Assembly: GCF_013141765.1 (NCBI RefSeq)
Contig: NZ_WHOD01000095.1
Span: forward strand, 23,077 to 87,076
DNA: 64,000 nucleotides
Direction of reading: 5' to 3'
Source: Paenibacillus foliorum
GTDB lineage: Bacteria > Bacillota > Bacilli > Paenibacillales > NBRC-103111
The notes beneath the pieces were generated by a model. The model had not been told where the DNA came from, did not search any database, and saw nothing but the letters and a program-made list of their open reading frames with translations. Below, in pieces: positions 9,445 to 18,424 of this stretch. Position 1 is the first letter of the stretch, and every line of letters begins with the position of its first letter. The position numbers and the translations under genes were made by a program.

Positions 9445-10905
9445 TTAGTTTTTGAGCTTGAAATGCAGCAGCGTATGATCCCCCATGGACCAATGAGCAA
9501 TATACATTTCGTCTCCGGCTATATAGAGGGCAAGCGGGCGTGCCTCCGTTACTTTTTGCCGACCCGTCCCGTCAATACTTATACGTTCAATAGGGTTTGA
9601 ACCTGAGATACTACCAGAGCTGACAATCGTATAGTAAACCCAGCCGTTCCAGTAGGTCATACTCGAAAGCTGTGGTTTTTCGAACTCATACAAAGGAATA
9701 TCAACGGATCCGTCCAGGCTCATTTTGTGTATTTGCTTGCGGTCACGAATGTAATATATCCAATCATCGACGACTATAAAGTCTGTCACATCATCTTGAA
9801 GTAACTCTTGCCCTGACCCATCCAAATTCATCGTATAGAGCTTTGTATGTTCGTCCTCTTTGGTCCGAAAGTAGATTCTTTCGTCAAGCACATATAAACC
9901 GAAGACCTTCGAATCGACAAGCAGTTTTTGTTCACTTGAGCCGTCCGTTTTCATCCGAAAGATCCCGGCAGCAGTTTGGTAAGCTCCTCGTATTTTGTCA
10001 TTCTGTTCAACCAATTGAATATAGTACATCCACCCGTCTCGCACCCACAATGAGCTTGCAGCCGTTTGCGATACCATCACTCTGTCCGTCCCGTCGGTTC
10101 GGATTTTATAGATTGCATTCTGCTTGGAAGATTCAGTGGTGACGTAATACAGCCATTCTCCCACTACGTTGATAAACATTGCATTATCATCTGAAAGCTT
10201 TAACCGGTTGGAGTCATCCACGTTTGCTTTAACGAGACTGTGAGGCCCACCTGAGCTCTTTATAGGGTTCATATAGATCCAATCGCCCTTCGCGGCAAGC
10301 TGCCCCCCGTTTTTCAAATTAAATGAATCCCTTTGGATGAGCTTTTCCTGAATCGGCCTCTCGCATGACTGAATTTCATAACCGCGTAAATTATCCCAAG
10401 TAGTCTTCCAGGCGAACTCCTCTCTCGTATACCTCCATGTCATAGGAAAATAGGTAATATTGTTGTAAAACAAAACAGGATAAGGTTCCTTCGAATTATC
10501 AATTAAGGATCCATTTACCTTCACAGGAAAAGGGGGAAGAATAGCCGAGGTTGAACCGCTGCTGCTATTGGCCTGAGGTAAGAGTGTTTGCCTGAGGGGA
10601 GTGCAGCCTTTATTTTTATCCAGAATATCAATCGAAAGACCGGTCTGCTCATTCCAGGTAATGGACAAGCCGAGTGCGGACGTATAATCCCATGTCATAG
10701 GGAAATAAGTTATATCGCGATAAAGGAGGAGAGGATAAGCACTGTGTATCTGGTCTGTCTTCGTTTCATTGATATTAACTGGGAACGTCGGATACGATAC
10801 TGGGTACATAGTAGACTCCGCTTGTGAAGCTGGAAGCGGCCCTCCTAACGCAAGTCCTGCTGTAATCGCTATAGTAATTGTCCATCGGGTGATAATAGTA
10901 AGCAT
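9445..10905 (-). CDS. Secreted DUF5050-like beta-propeller protein with two stalk-type repeats
   Basis: The 486-residue protein has a signal peptide (about 1-29). Two related ~55-residue N-terminal units each end in ITYFPMTW.YT, the pattern of copper-amine-oxidase N-terminal-like 'stalk' domains. The rest (about 190-486) is a series of WIYY/WVYY/RIYF...G.. blades repeated every 40-45 residues, typical of DUF5050 beta-propeller proteins. I chose ATG 10905 because GAAGGGAGT precedes it; the longer frame to 10941 has no ribosome site. It stands alone, flanked by two copies of the same terminator hairpin. It is probably extracellular. Ligand and role are unknown. Confidence 0.75.
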   Translation of the reverse strand: MLTIITRWTITIAITAGLALGGPLPASQAESTMYPVSYPTFPVNINETKTDQIHSAYPLLLYRDITYFPMTWDYTSALGLSITWNEQTGLSIDILDKNKGCTPLRQTLLPQANSSSGSTSAILPPFPVKVNGSLIDNSKEPYPVLFYNNITYFPMTWRYTREEFAWKTTWDNLRGYEIQSCERPIQEKLIQRDSFNLKNGGQLAAKGDWIYMNPIKSSGGPHSLVKANVDDSNRLKLSDDNAMFINVVGEWLYYVTTESSKQNAIYKIRTDGTDRVMVSQTAASSLWVRDGWMYYIQLVEQNDKIRGAYQTAAGIFRMKTDGSSEQKLLVDSKVFGLYVLDERIYFRTKEDEHTKLYTMNLDGSGQELLQDDVTDFIVVDDWIYYIRDRKQIHKMSLDGSVDIPLYEFEKPQLSSMTYWNGWVYYTIVSSGSISGSNPIERISIDGTGRQKVTEARPLALYIAGDEMYIAHWSMGDHTLLHFKLKN

Positions 10906-11043
10906 GAAAGGTACTCCCTTCCGAATGTAATATATTACCATAATACTCTAGTGTAGATAAAGTTTAAACCATCAATATGCTATTGTGACTCCCAAGGTGG
11001 GGATACGATGTAACGCAATCCGATCTTTGTAGACTCAATGAAA

Positions 11044-11082
11044 AAGGAGCCTGCCACCTGTAATTCAGTGGCAAGGCTCCTT
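11044..11082. terminator. Terminator hairpin, copy 2
   Basis: AAGGAGCC-TGCCAC pairs with GTGGCA-AGGCTCCTT. On the minus strand the stem runs into TTTTT, so it should end the LysR/phosphatase transcript. It nearly repeats the hairpin at 9383-9421. Confidence 0.85.
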
Positions 11083-11127
11083 ATCGTTGTATGGGTTCTA
11101 TAGGAGGAACAGAGCAGCCGATATCGC

Positions 11128-11934
11128 TTATAGAGCTACGATTTGGCGCTGTTTTTGCTTGAAGTAAACCCATTCCTTGAAGCCGATTTCCTTCAGCCTC
11201 TTGGCTACCAAGTCCCAATCATCGCCGACGCGACCAGGGACGTGTGCATCGGAACCGAAGGTTACTCTGACACCGTAATGCAAAGCGCGCTCAAGGACAG
11301 CATCCACCGGATACCAGCCGCCGCAATCCTTGGTTTTGCCGGATGTGTTAATTTCAATAGCGATATCTTGTTCACCGATAATTTTCAAAGTACGGTCTAC
11401 CGCATCAGTCGGAATATCGCTGAACGGTGTGTAATAAGCGCGCATCGCATCGATATGTCCGAGAATTTGGAACATGCCGCTGCGCGCCGACTGCTCGATC
11501 AGAGCGTAATACTGCTCCTTGTGCTCAATCTTTTCCTTGTCCGATAAACCTTTGAACCGTTTTTTATTAAAAATACTTACACCACCTGAGAGATGAACGG
11601 AGCCAATGATGTAGTCAAATGGATATTTCTCATAAATACTATTGTACAAGCTTGCATGCTCAGGGAAAAAATCAGATTCCACGCCGAGCAATACATCAAT
11701 TTTACCGCTGTATTCCTGCTTGAGCTTGAGAACTTCCTCTACATAACGTGCAAATTCGCTCTTGGCCATGGCGATTCCCGGCTGCTCTTGCTCGACATTG
11801 CTTCCGAAATAGGGAGAATGATCGGAGATTCCAATCACCGATAAGCCGTGTCGGATTCCCGCTTCAACGTAATCGCGTATCGTTCCAACTGCATGTCCGC
11901 AGCGTTCATGATGAGTGTGCAAATCGAATTTCAT
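11128..11934 (-). CDS. PHP-domain histidinol-phosphatase
   Basis: Metal-dependent phosphatase of the PHP superfamily, likely converting L-histidinol phosphate to L-histidinol in histidine synthesis. The 268 residues match the usual HisJ/HisK length. Metal ligands visible in order: FDLHTHHE (HxH), GISDHSPY, GVESD, GSVHL, GHIDAMR and FGSDAH (DxH). I chose ATG 11934, 11 bases after GGAG. A GTG at 11946 that overlaps the preceding gene's stop is also possible. It is co-transcribed behind a LysR regulator and far from any his operon in this window, so another phosphoester substrate cannot be excluded. Confidence 0.85.
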   Translation of the reverse strand: MKFDLHTHHERCGHAVGTIRDYVEAGIRHGLSVIGISDHSPYFGSNVEQEQPGIAMAKSEFARYVEEVLKLKQEYSGKIDVLLGVESDFFPEHASLYNSIYEKYPFDYIIGSVHLSGGVSIFNKKRFKGLSDKEKIEHKEQYYALIEQSARSGMFQILGHIDAMRAYYTPFSDIPTDAVDRTLKIIGEQDIAIEINTSGKTKDCGGWYPVDAVLERALHYGVRVTFGSDAHVPGRVGDDWDLVAKRLKEIGFKEWVYFKQKQRQIVAL

Positions 11935-11942
11935 AGTAAAAG

Positions 11943-12845
11943 TCACTCCGATCCAATAAATTGTATTTCCTGCATACCTTTGAGATCCAGTAAAAACTGA
12001 TTCAGTGCTGAACTTAAATAACGGCCTGATTTGTAGACGACTCCAACCGGATGACTGATCTCAAGCTCATTGACTTTCACCATCTTTAATGTACCCAATC
12101 TTAACTCATTGGAAATAGAAAGCTTGGAAATAATTGCGGCTCCGAGGTTCAGCTCCACCATTCGTTTCACTTCCTCGCTGCTCGACAGCTCCATAACAAT
12201 CTCCGGTGAGATGTACAGCTGCTTGAAGATTTGATCAACAAAACGGCGTCCGGCCGTTTCCGGCGACAGCATGATCAACGGAATATCATGCAGCTTCTCA
12301 ATCGGCACATGGGCATAGCGGCTTAATGGGTGCTCAGGCGCCACTACCAGCTCAAAGGTATCATAATAAAGCACAGAGCTTTCAAGTGATGGATGCTTTT
12401 CAAACAGATAGGTGATACCTATATCAATCGTTCCGTTCTCTACACTCTGCATAATTTGTGAGGAGGTCATGGAATGGATTGTTGTTTTGATAAGCGGAAA
12501 CTGGTTCTGAAAATAAGACAGCACACGCGGCAAAATTTGAATCGCAATCGATGTGGTGGTTCCTAAATGAATATGCCCCTGGGGGATTTGATTTAAATCA
12601 GCGAGACGCTGCTTCAGATCCTCAACAGTTTGCAGCACCAATTCCGCATGTTCCAAAAACACACGACCGCTATCAGTTAGCGTGACAGGCTGATTTCGAT
12701 CAATCAGAACCGTCTTAAATTCATCCTCCAGGCTTTTAATCTGGGCAGAGACGGCAGGCTGGGTTAAATTCAGTAATTCGCCAGCTTTACGGAAACTCAT
12801 AGTCTTGGAAATGGTCAACAATGTTTCCAATTGGTTTAGATTCAT
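11943..12845 (-). CDS. LysR-family transcriptional regulator
   Basis: DNA-binding regulator of 300 residues. The N-terminal winged HTH reads MNLNQLETLLTISKTMSFRK and includes LTQPAVSAQIKSLE. A substrate-binding-like effector domain follows (about 90-295; SGRVFLEHAE, IDIGITY, LGAAIISK). It resembles CysL/YeiE-type LysR proteins, but the inducer cannot be read. The ATG at 12845 follows AAAGGAGGG, far better than the upstream alternatives. It is the first gene of a pair with the PHP phosphatase (gap 8 bases) and diverges from the drug exporter across 256 bp. Confidence 0.88.
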   Translation of the reverse strand: MNLNQLETLLTISKTMSFRKAGELLNLTQPAVSAQIKSLEDEFKTVLIDRNQPVTLTDSGRVFLEHAELVLQTVEDLKQRLADLNQIPQGHIHLGTTTSIAIQILPRVLSYFQNQFPLIKTTIHSMTSSQIMQSVENGTIDIGITYLFEKHPSLESSVLYYDTFELVVAPEHPLSRYAHVPIEKLHDIPLIMLSPETAGRRFVDQIFKQLYISPEIVMELSSSEEVKRMVELNLGAAIISKLSISNELRLGTLKMVKVNELEISHPVGVVYKSGRYLSSALNQFLLDLKGMQEIQFIGSE

Positions 12846-13037
12846 AGAACCCTCCTTTCCCCTTAAAGGGTGAGTGCTCAAAAAAAGCAGTCAAAATAGA
12901 TATAATTTATCAACTTTACAAATAATATAAATACATTTTCTCAGATGAATTTATTATATGACACTTGGGGCTAGTGCGCAAACCTATTCCTTGAGCCTTA
13001 ATATTAAAAAAATATTGGATTCTTATCCATTTGATGA

Positions 13038-13065
13038 TTGTAATATACTCTAATTTGAGTATAAT
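13038..13065 (+). promoter_or_regulatory. Exporter promoter with palindromic operator in the spacer
   Basis: -35 TTGTAA (13038-13043) and -10 TATAAT (13060-13065) are separated by 16 bases. The perfect palindrome TATACTC-N6-GAGTATA (13044-13063) fills the spacer and overlaps the -10 box, the classic position for a repressor. The natural candidate is the PadR protein encoded by the second gene of the transcript. Confidence 0.6.
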
Positions 13066-13101
13066 AATTTGAGGAAAATCAAATGGGAATGAGGATAAAT
13101 C

Positions 13102-14670
13102 ATGACAGAGAAAAAATCGAATGTGCGGTGGACGATAGTCGGTTTAATGCTAGGACTGCTGCTGGCGGCCTTGGATCAGACTATTGTGTCTACTGCTATG
13201 CCAACAATAGTAGGTGAATTGGGAGGCTTGGAACAGTTTGTTTGGGTCTTCTCAGCTTATCTTATTGCAAATGTAGTTTCTATGCCGATCTTCGGCAAGC
13301 TGTCGGATATGTACGGGAGAAAGCTGTTTTTCCTGCTAGGGCTTGCTGTCTTTATGATAGGCTCCGCGTTATGCGGAACCTCGCAGAACATGATTCAATT
13401 AATTATATACCGCGTCATTCAAGGAATCGGGGGAGGGGCCTTGATGCCGATTACGTTCACGATTGTATTCGACTTGTTTCCTCCAGAGAAGCGTGGAAAA
13501 ATGCAGGGCTTGTTCGGTGCGGTATTTGGCATTTCCAGTGTGCTGGGTCCGTTAGCCGGTGCTTATTTTACAGATAATATTAACTGGAAATGGATATTTT
13601 ATATCAATCTACCACTGGGCGTTATTTCCTTTTTACTGATTACCTTGTTTTATCGTCCTTCTCTTGCAAAAAATCCGAATCAAAGGATCGATTGGATGGG
13701 AACTATCACATTTGCTGCATCCATTCTTTGCTTGATGTTCGCCTTGGAGCTTGGAGGCAAAGAATTTGCTTGGAACTCAATTGAAAGCTATTCGCTGTTC
13801 ACTGGCTTTGTGGCCCTGCTAGCCTTATTCTTATGGGTGGAAACAAAGGCAGTCAGCCCGGTTGTACCCTTGGGATTATTCCGCAACAAGCTGTTTACCG
13901 CGAGTATGGGAGTCAGCTTGTTCTACGGAGCGCTGATGATGTCGGCGGCTTCCTATATCCCGTTATTTATTCAAGGTGTGTATGAGGGATCAGCAACGAG
14001 CGCAGGTCAGGTGCTTACGCCGATGATGCTTGGGGTTGTGGTCAGCAGTATGTTTGGCGGCAAATTAATCGGTAAAACGTCCTACCGTAACATTTTATTA
14101 ATTTCCAGCGCACTGCTGCTGATAGCGACATCGCTGCTTGGCACATTGTCCTACAACTCTCCCGAATGGATGAAAGAGCTGTATTCGATGTTTGGAGCAG
14201 TCGCTCCTTCATTGACACCGCGTTGGTTCGTTGTGGTGTACATGATCTTTTTAGGACTTGGAATCGGGATGTCTTTCCCTGTGACCTCTATGTCGTCGCT
14301 TCATAATGTAAGTGCCCAGTACCGGGGAGTAATTACTTCATTGGTTTCCTTTTTCCGTTCGATTGGTTCGGCAATTGGCATTACCGTGCTGGGAAGCGTG
14401 CAGGCTGCTGCATTAAAAACACGCATGACAGAGCTGCTGCCGAACTCAGGAATGGCGGAAAATCCGATCGATGCAAGGGCGCTCCTGCAGCCTGCAGTAA
14501 GAGCTGAAATGCCGCCGCAAGTATTGGAAAAGCTGACGTTAGGCTTAGCGGATTCAATCGGGTTTGTTTTTCAATGCACCATTTTTATGGCGGTTATCGC
14601 CTTGTTATTCGTGCTGCTTATGGGAAAGGCCAAGCTGGAAATTCCCGCTTATGCGAAGCAAAAAGCTTAG
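13102..14670 (+). CDS. MFS drug:H+ antiporter, DHA2 (14-TM) type
   Basis: Integral membrane exporter of 522 residues with about 14 hydrophobic segments, as in EmrB/QacA/LfrA proteins. Motif D1 is visible near the start (LDQTIVSTAMPTI), motif A in the 2-3 loop (GKLSDMYGRK), and motif C-like glycine/proline residues in TM5 (GLFGAVFGISSVLGPLAGA). It probably extrudes toxic amphiphiles or antibiotics using the proton gradient; the substrate cannot be told from sequence. The start follows GAGGAT. It forms a two-gene operon with the PadR gene 12 bases downstream, and its promoter carries a strong palindrome. Confidence 0.92.
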   Translation: MTEKKSNVRWTIVGLMLGLLLAALDQTIVSTAMPTIVGELGGLEQFVWVFSAYLIANVVSMPIFGKLSDMYGRKLFFLLGLAVFMIGSALCGTSQNMIQLIIYRVIQGIGGGALMPITFTIVFDLFPPEKRGKMQGLFGAVFGISSVLGPLAGAYFTDNINWKWIFYINLPLGVISFLLITLFYRPSLAKNPNQRIDWMGTITFAASILCLMFALELGGKEFAWNSIESYSLFTGFVALLALFLWVETKAVSPVVPLGLFRNKLFTASMGVSLFYGALMMSAASYIPLFIQGVYEGSATSAGQVLTPMMLGVVVSSMFGGKLIGKTSYRNILLISSALLLIATSLLGTLSYNSPEWMKELYSMFGAVAPSLTPRWFVVVYMIFLGLGIGMSFPVTSMSSLHNVSAQYRGVITSLVSFFRSIGSAIGITVLGSVQAAALKTRMTELLPNSGMAENPIDARALLQPAVRAEMPPQVLEKLTLGLADSIGFVFQCTIFMAVIALLFVLLMGKAKLEIPAYAKQKA

Positions 14671-14682
14671 AGGTGGCTGACA

Positions 14683-15243
14683 ATGTCTATGAAGCTCGTC
14701 ATACTGGGCCTTTTAATGGAATGTGAAAGTCATCCTTACGTCATAAGGCAAAAGATGATAGAACGGGAAATGCATCATTTTGTAAAAATACGGGACGGTT
14801 CCTTGTACTATGCCATTGATACTTTGAAGAAAGACGGGTTTATTGAAACCGTTGAAAAGGTAAAGGACAGTGCGCGCCCTGACAGGACTATATATCGGAT
14901 TACTCAGAGCGGTGAGCAACTCTTTCAGAAGCTGCTGCTGGAGCAATTCGAAAATCAAGCGCAGCTGTTTCATCCAATGGGACCGGCTTTAATTTTCTCT
15001 CTTTATGGGAATCAGGATGATATTTGCCGGATTTTGCTCAAAAAGCTGGAGGAGCAAAAGCTCCGGGTTCAGCAGATGAAGGATTTGTACGAGGAGCATG
15101 TGTCTATCGTACCGCGAGGTGTGCTGCATATGATGTGGGGGGCATACGAGCATGCTGAAACCCAGCTTCGTTGGCTGGAGCGGCTTACTAAGGATGCAGA
15201 AGCAGGACGCTTGAAGGAGCGCGGAGTTCCTTTGGATTTATAA
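14683..15243 (+). CDS. PadR-family transcriptional regulator
   Basis: A 186-residue repressor type. The N-terminal winged HTH (about 1-80) has the PadR hallmarks: LVILGLLMECESHPYVIRQK, the GSLYYAIDTLKKDGFIE helix-wing and the RTIYRIT strand. The C-terminal alpha-helical half (about 100-180) mediates dimer formation in the family. It lies 12 bases after the exporter gene with AGAGGTGG as ribosome site, so repressor and exporter are made together. The likely circuit is release of the repressor from the palindrome at 13044-13063 when it binds a drug-like ligand. Confidence 0.88.
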   Translation: MSMKLVILGLLMECESHPYVIRQKMIEREMHHFVKIRDGSLYYAIDTLKKDGFIETVEKVKDSARPDRTIYRITQSGEQLFQKLLLEQFENQAQLFHPMGPALIFSLYGNQDDICRILLKKLEEQKLRVQQMKDLYEEHVSIVPRGVLHMMWGAYEHAETQLRWLERLTKDAEAGRLKERGVPLDL

Positions 15244-15279
15244 GGAAATTTTTATAGAGGCTGTTCGAAGGTAAAAACT

Positions 15280-15326
15280 AAGAAGCTGACCTAATCTGCG
15301 CGAGCGCAGACTCAGGTCAGCTTCTT
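15280..15326. terminator. Long bidirectional terminator hairpin
   Basis: AAGAAGCTGACCT pairs perfectly with AGGTCAGCTTCTT, with an inner TCTGCGC/GCGCAGA stem. It sits between the convergent PadR and DUF423 genes. A run of Ts is present on the minus strand. Confidence 0.85.
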
Positions 15327-15390
15327 GTGTTGCGTACAGAATCACTTGTGAGCTGAGTTGAGCTTAGTTTAGCTTAGCTTAGTGGATGCT

Positions 15391-15762
15391 TCAGTTTCCT
15401 AACACTGCGATCATAAATACCAACCATCCGGCAAGGAAGGCCAAACCTCCAATTGGGGTGATGGCTCCGAGTTTTTTGATACCGGATAGACTGAGGGCAT
15501 AGAGACTGCCTGAGAACAAGACGATGCCTGCAACAATCAACCAACCAGCTGTAATGATGAGAGACCCGTTCACAGACGGCAGATTGGACACAACTCCGAT
15601 CAAAATCAGGCCAAGAGCATGCGCAATTTGATATTCAACACCTGTGTGGTACACCTTGAGCATTTCCGGTGACAGCCGCTTCTTCAAGGCATGTGCCCCG
15701 AAAGCGCCTAATGCAACGGAAATCAGCATATTCAAGCCTCCGAGCATAAATAATGTATTCAA
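15391..15762 (-). CDS. DUF423 small membrane protein (YwdK type)
   Basis: A 123-residue protein with four predicted membrane helices. It begins MNTLFMLGGLNMLISVALGA and has the family motif FGAHALKKRLSPEMLKVYHTG in the first loop, followed by YQIAHALGL. DUF423 proteins are widespread and conserved but of unknown function. The length is typical. A terminator separates it from the PadR gene, and a HAD phosphatase lies upstream on the same strand (gap about 55 bases), so the two may be co-transcribed. Confidence 0.88.
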   Translation of the reverse strand: MNTLFMLGGLNMLISVALGAFGAHALKKRLSPEMLKVYHTGVEYQIAHALGLILIGVVSNLPSVNGSLIITAGWLIVAGIVLFSGSLYALSLSGIKKLGAITPIGGLAFLAGWLVFMIAVLGN

Positions 15763-15817
15763 TTATGTCATCTCCTATGAATTTTCTTATGATCATGAGC
15801 CGGTTTCTCAGGCTCGC

Positions 15818-16612
15818 TCACGCCTTCGAGAGCATCCCAGCCAGCTCCATCAGCTGGCCGCACACAAGCTCCGGCCGGACGCCGGTCAGTTGCTGCTGCT
15901 CCTGCAGCGTGTCCCGGCTCACGAGGCCGGAAAGCACAAGCGCCGTGCGGCAGCCTGCAGCCAGGCCGCCCTGAATATCGGTCAGCAGATTGTCGCCGAC
16001 CACCCAGATTTGCTCCAGCGGCAGCCCTAGTTTGCCGATGGCGTAGTTCATAATGATCGGCGATGGCTTGCCGATCACAACGGGCTTCGCCTGGCTGGCT
16101 CGCTCGATAGCAGCCCCGATAGAGCCTGCTCCCGGCTGCAGCTCGTTATTCCACGGAAGCAGATGATCGGGGTTCGTAAGCACCGATGTGGCCCCATTGC
16201 GTATATGCCGAACGGCTGTTGCAAGCTTCCCATAGTTAAAATCCCGATCTATCCCCTGCACTACATAATCCGGTGTCTTCAACTCATCATCAGAAATTAC
16301 AGTGAAGTCGGCATCGTGCAGTGCTTGTCTTAATCCATTCTCTCCTACGGCGAATACACGTTTCCCGGATTGCTTTTCCTGCATGTAGAGAGCTGCAGCC
16401 TGAGAGGATGTAAGGACTTCACTTGGTTCAGCTTCAATACCGACTTTTCTTAAATGATCGGCTACTTGCTCCGGTGTTCGTGATGAATTGTTCGTTACAT
16501 ATAAATACGGATAGCCTTGTTTCCTCAGCCAACCAATAAACTCAGCCGCATACGGAATAGGCTTGTCTCCATGATACAAAGTCCCATCCAAATCGAGTAA
16601 AAATCCGAGCAT
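15818..16612 (-). CDS. HAD-superfamily phosphatase, YutF/NagD type
   Basis: A 264-residue cytoplasmic phosphatase. Motif I is FLLDLDGTLYHGD (nucleophile Asp), motif II lies in VTNNSSRTPEQ, the Lys is in VIGKPSP, and motif IV is VVGDNLLTDIQGG. The layout, with a C2-type cap between motifs II and III, fits the TIGR01457/YutF group, relatives of p-nitrophenyl phosphatase and NagD. The natural substrate is not known. The 3' third is noticeably GC-rich compared with its surroundings. Confidence 0.88.
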   Translation of the reverse strand: MLGFLLDLDGTLYHGDKPIPYAAEFIGWLRKQGYPYLYVTNNSSRTPEQVADHLRKVGIEAEPSEVLTSSQAAALYMQEKQSGKRVFAVGENGLRQALHDADFTVISDDELKTPDYVVQGIDRDFNYGKLATAVRHIRNGATSVLTNPDHLLPWNNELQPGAGSIGAAIERASQAKPVVIGKPSPIIMNYAIGKLGLPLEQIWVVGDNLLTDIQGGLAAGCRTALVLSGLVSRDTLQEQQQLTGVRPELVCGQLMELAGMLSKA

Positions 16613-16921
16613 TCCTTATCCTCCTCTAATGACCCCTCTTAATTGCAAGCATACACAAAACTCATTGTAACAAAAAAGTTGTGTCATCGGCTATTCATTG
16701 CAAAAAGTCCCTGTATTCGTCGCTATTTCATGCATTTCCACAGGGGTTATTAACCAAATTATTCGAATATCTGACACAAGAAAGCCGGGTATTGAATACA
16801 AATAACGAAATGACATATAAGATAAATTTATACAGAATGATAATTATACTTATAACATCGGACTAAAACCTAGGGTTTCTTATAATGTCTCTATAAAAAC
16901 CATTTCGGAGGTATCGGAATC
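16613..16921. other. Intergenic region before the cupin gene
   Basis: AT-rich 309-bp region between divergent genes. TATAAT at 16881-16886 is a possible -10 for the cupin gene, with a poor -35. TGATAATTATACTTA at 16838-16852 resembles half of a Fur box (11 of 14 positions) and is not convincing alone. No gene seen. Confidence 0.35.
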
Positions 16922-17413
16922 ATGAAACTACTTGAATCCATTGAGCAAGCGTTTCGCAGCGTTACATGTCCTGCACCGCATGAATTAAAAGCAATAATTA
17001 CTAGCCTGGAGCTCACATCAGAGAAGGTAACCCCACACATAGTGGAGCCTTCCTATTTACCTTATGGCCGGAGTGTGTTGTTCCAATCAGATGATATAGA
17101 GGTAATCCTGGTCCACCTGCCTCGAGGGCGTAAAACCCTAATTCACGATCATGGAGCATCTGTGGGGTGCGCATTTATTTTGGAAGGCCAGATGACTAAC
17201 ACGAGCTATCGGCTTGACGGTTACGGTTACGCCCAAGAATGTGGGGAAAGCACCTTAAAGCAGCATCAGTTTCTATATGCCCCTAAGGGACAAATTCATC
17301 AAATGAGCAACTCGGGTGAGGGACGTATGTTATCATTTCACGTATATGCCCCGAGATTAATGGGGATTAAGTCGTACCGTACTTACGAGGAAGTATTAGA
17401 TTATGTGATTTAG
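16922..17413 (+). CDS. Cysteine-dioxygenase-family cupin
   Basis: A 163-residue protein with the single cupin barrel of bacterial cysteine dioxygenases, which oxidise L-cysteine (or a related thiol) to a sulfinate with Fe(II) and O2. The first cupin motif reads GRKTLIHDHGASVG...LEG (HxH metal ligands), and the second KGQIHQMSNSGEGRMLSFHVYAP (third His ligand). The size is shorter than eukaryotic enzymes and usual for Firmicutes homologs. The Tyr/Cys cross-link cannot be judged. The start follows GGAGG with a 9-base spacer. It is monocistronic as far as can be seen, so the substrate is uncertain. Confidence 0.75.
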   Translation: MKLLESIEQAFRSVTCPAPHELKAIITSLELTSEKVTPHIVEPSYLPYGRSVLFQSDDIEVILVHLPRGRKTLIHDHGASVGCAFILEGQMTNTSYRLDGYGYAQECGESTLKQHQFLYAPKGQIHQMSNSGEGRMLSFHVYAPRLMGIKSYRTYEEVLDYVI

Positions 17414-17520
17414 GCAGCCGATTCAGCCGTTTGTTCATCCCTCACTTTCTTTCTGCGACACAGTTTACATTAGAGAGTAATCTGTGATACTATGGTAAAA
17501 ATTTTCCGGTGGGGGACGCT

Positions 17521-18336
17521 ATGAAGGCTATTGAAGCGATAGTTTTAGATTTGGATGGAACGCTGTTGGACAGCAATCGTCAAATAACGGATCGGAGCCT
17601 TCGCGCTGTATTGGATTGTTACGACCGTGGAATTCAAGTGATTATAGCAACCGCGCGTCCAGCAAGGTCCGTTCGTATGCTGCTGCCTGACGCGCTGCTG
17701 GATTTGGGCTGCATTATTTACTATAATGGTGCGCATACCGTTGACTCGGCCCACAGTATAGAGGATCGTGTATTGATCGATCAAGCAATCGTTTCCGAGC
17801 TTTATGAAGCGATGATGGCCGTAAGCTCTGAACAAATGGTAAGCTTTGAAGCACAGGATGCCATGTTCAGCAACTGTTCCTTAAGCGAGGAACAGAAGGT
17901 CATTCTGGGATTTCCAGATGGAGGTCCTGTGCCGATTGTATTAACCAAGGAGGAAATTCTTCGGCTTCATCCGGCTAAGCTGCTGTTGACTAATGAATAT
18001 AACATTTATGCAGAGCTTGAGCGCAGATTCGCAGACCGTGTGAAGCTTATCTCAACGGACGGGAACAAGCTCATCCAGATTATGAGTGCTGTCGTATCCA
18101 AAGCGGCAGCACTGAAGCATGTATTGCAACGTAGAGGCATACTTCCGGAGCATGTGATGGTATTTGGTGATGATTACAACGATCTTGAGGTTTTTGAGCT
18201 TTGCGGGCACCCTGTTGCTATGGGGAATGCAATTGCCGAGCTGAAGAACATAGCGGCACTTATAACGGAGACAAATGACAGGGATGGCGTGGCCATAGTG
18301 CTTGAACAGCTAGCAGCGTTCCGTATTCAAACATGA
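17521..18336 (+). CDS. Cof-type HAD-IIB phosphatase
   Basis: A 271-residue sugar-phosphate phosphatase type. Motif I is VLDLDGTLLDSNRQ, motif II IIATARP, and motif IV VFGDDYNDLEVFELCG; a cap domain of about 100 residues lies between (about 85-190). Members of this family remove phosphate from sugar phosphates, FMN or other metabolites, and the substrate cannot be assigned. ATG 17521 follows GGTGGGGG; an upstream in-frame GTG at 17509 overlaps that ribosome site and is unlikely. Confidence 0.9.
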   Translation: MKAIEAIVLDLDGTLLDSNRQITDRSLRAVLDCYDRGIQVIIATARPARSVRMLLPDALLDLGCIIYYNGAHTVDSAHSIEDRVLIDQAIVSELYEAMMAVSSEQMVSFEAQDAMFSNCSLSEEQKVILGFPDGGPVPIVLTKEEILRLHPAKLLLTNEYNIYAELERRFADRVKLISTDGNKLIQIMSAVVSKAAALKHVLQRRGILPEHVMVFGDDYNDLEVFELCGHPVAMGNAIAELKNIAALITETNDRDGVAIVLEQLAAFRIQT

Positions 18337-18424
18337 CAATTGCCGGACAGGCGCGTTAGGTAGAAAAGGGCAAATAGCCTATACTGAAGAGGCAAGCAAT
18401 TCTGCTTAAGGAGTTGTTGGTCTC

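Noticed and set aside
16838..16852. Fur box before the cupin gene
   Set aside because: Only one half fits the consensus and there is no iron-related gene.
16681..16866. 61-codon open frame before the cupin gene
   Set aside because: No ribosome site, AT-rich chance composition, and it overlaps the likely promoter.
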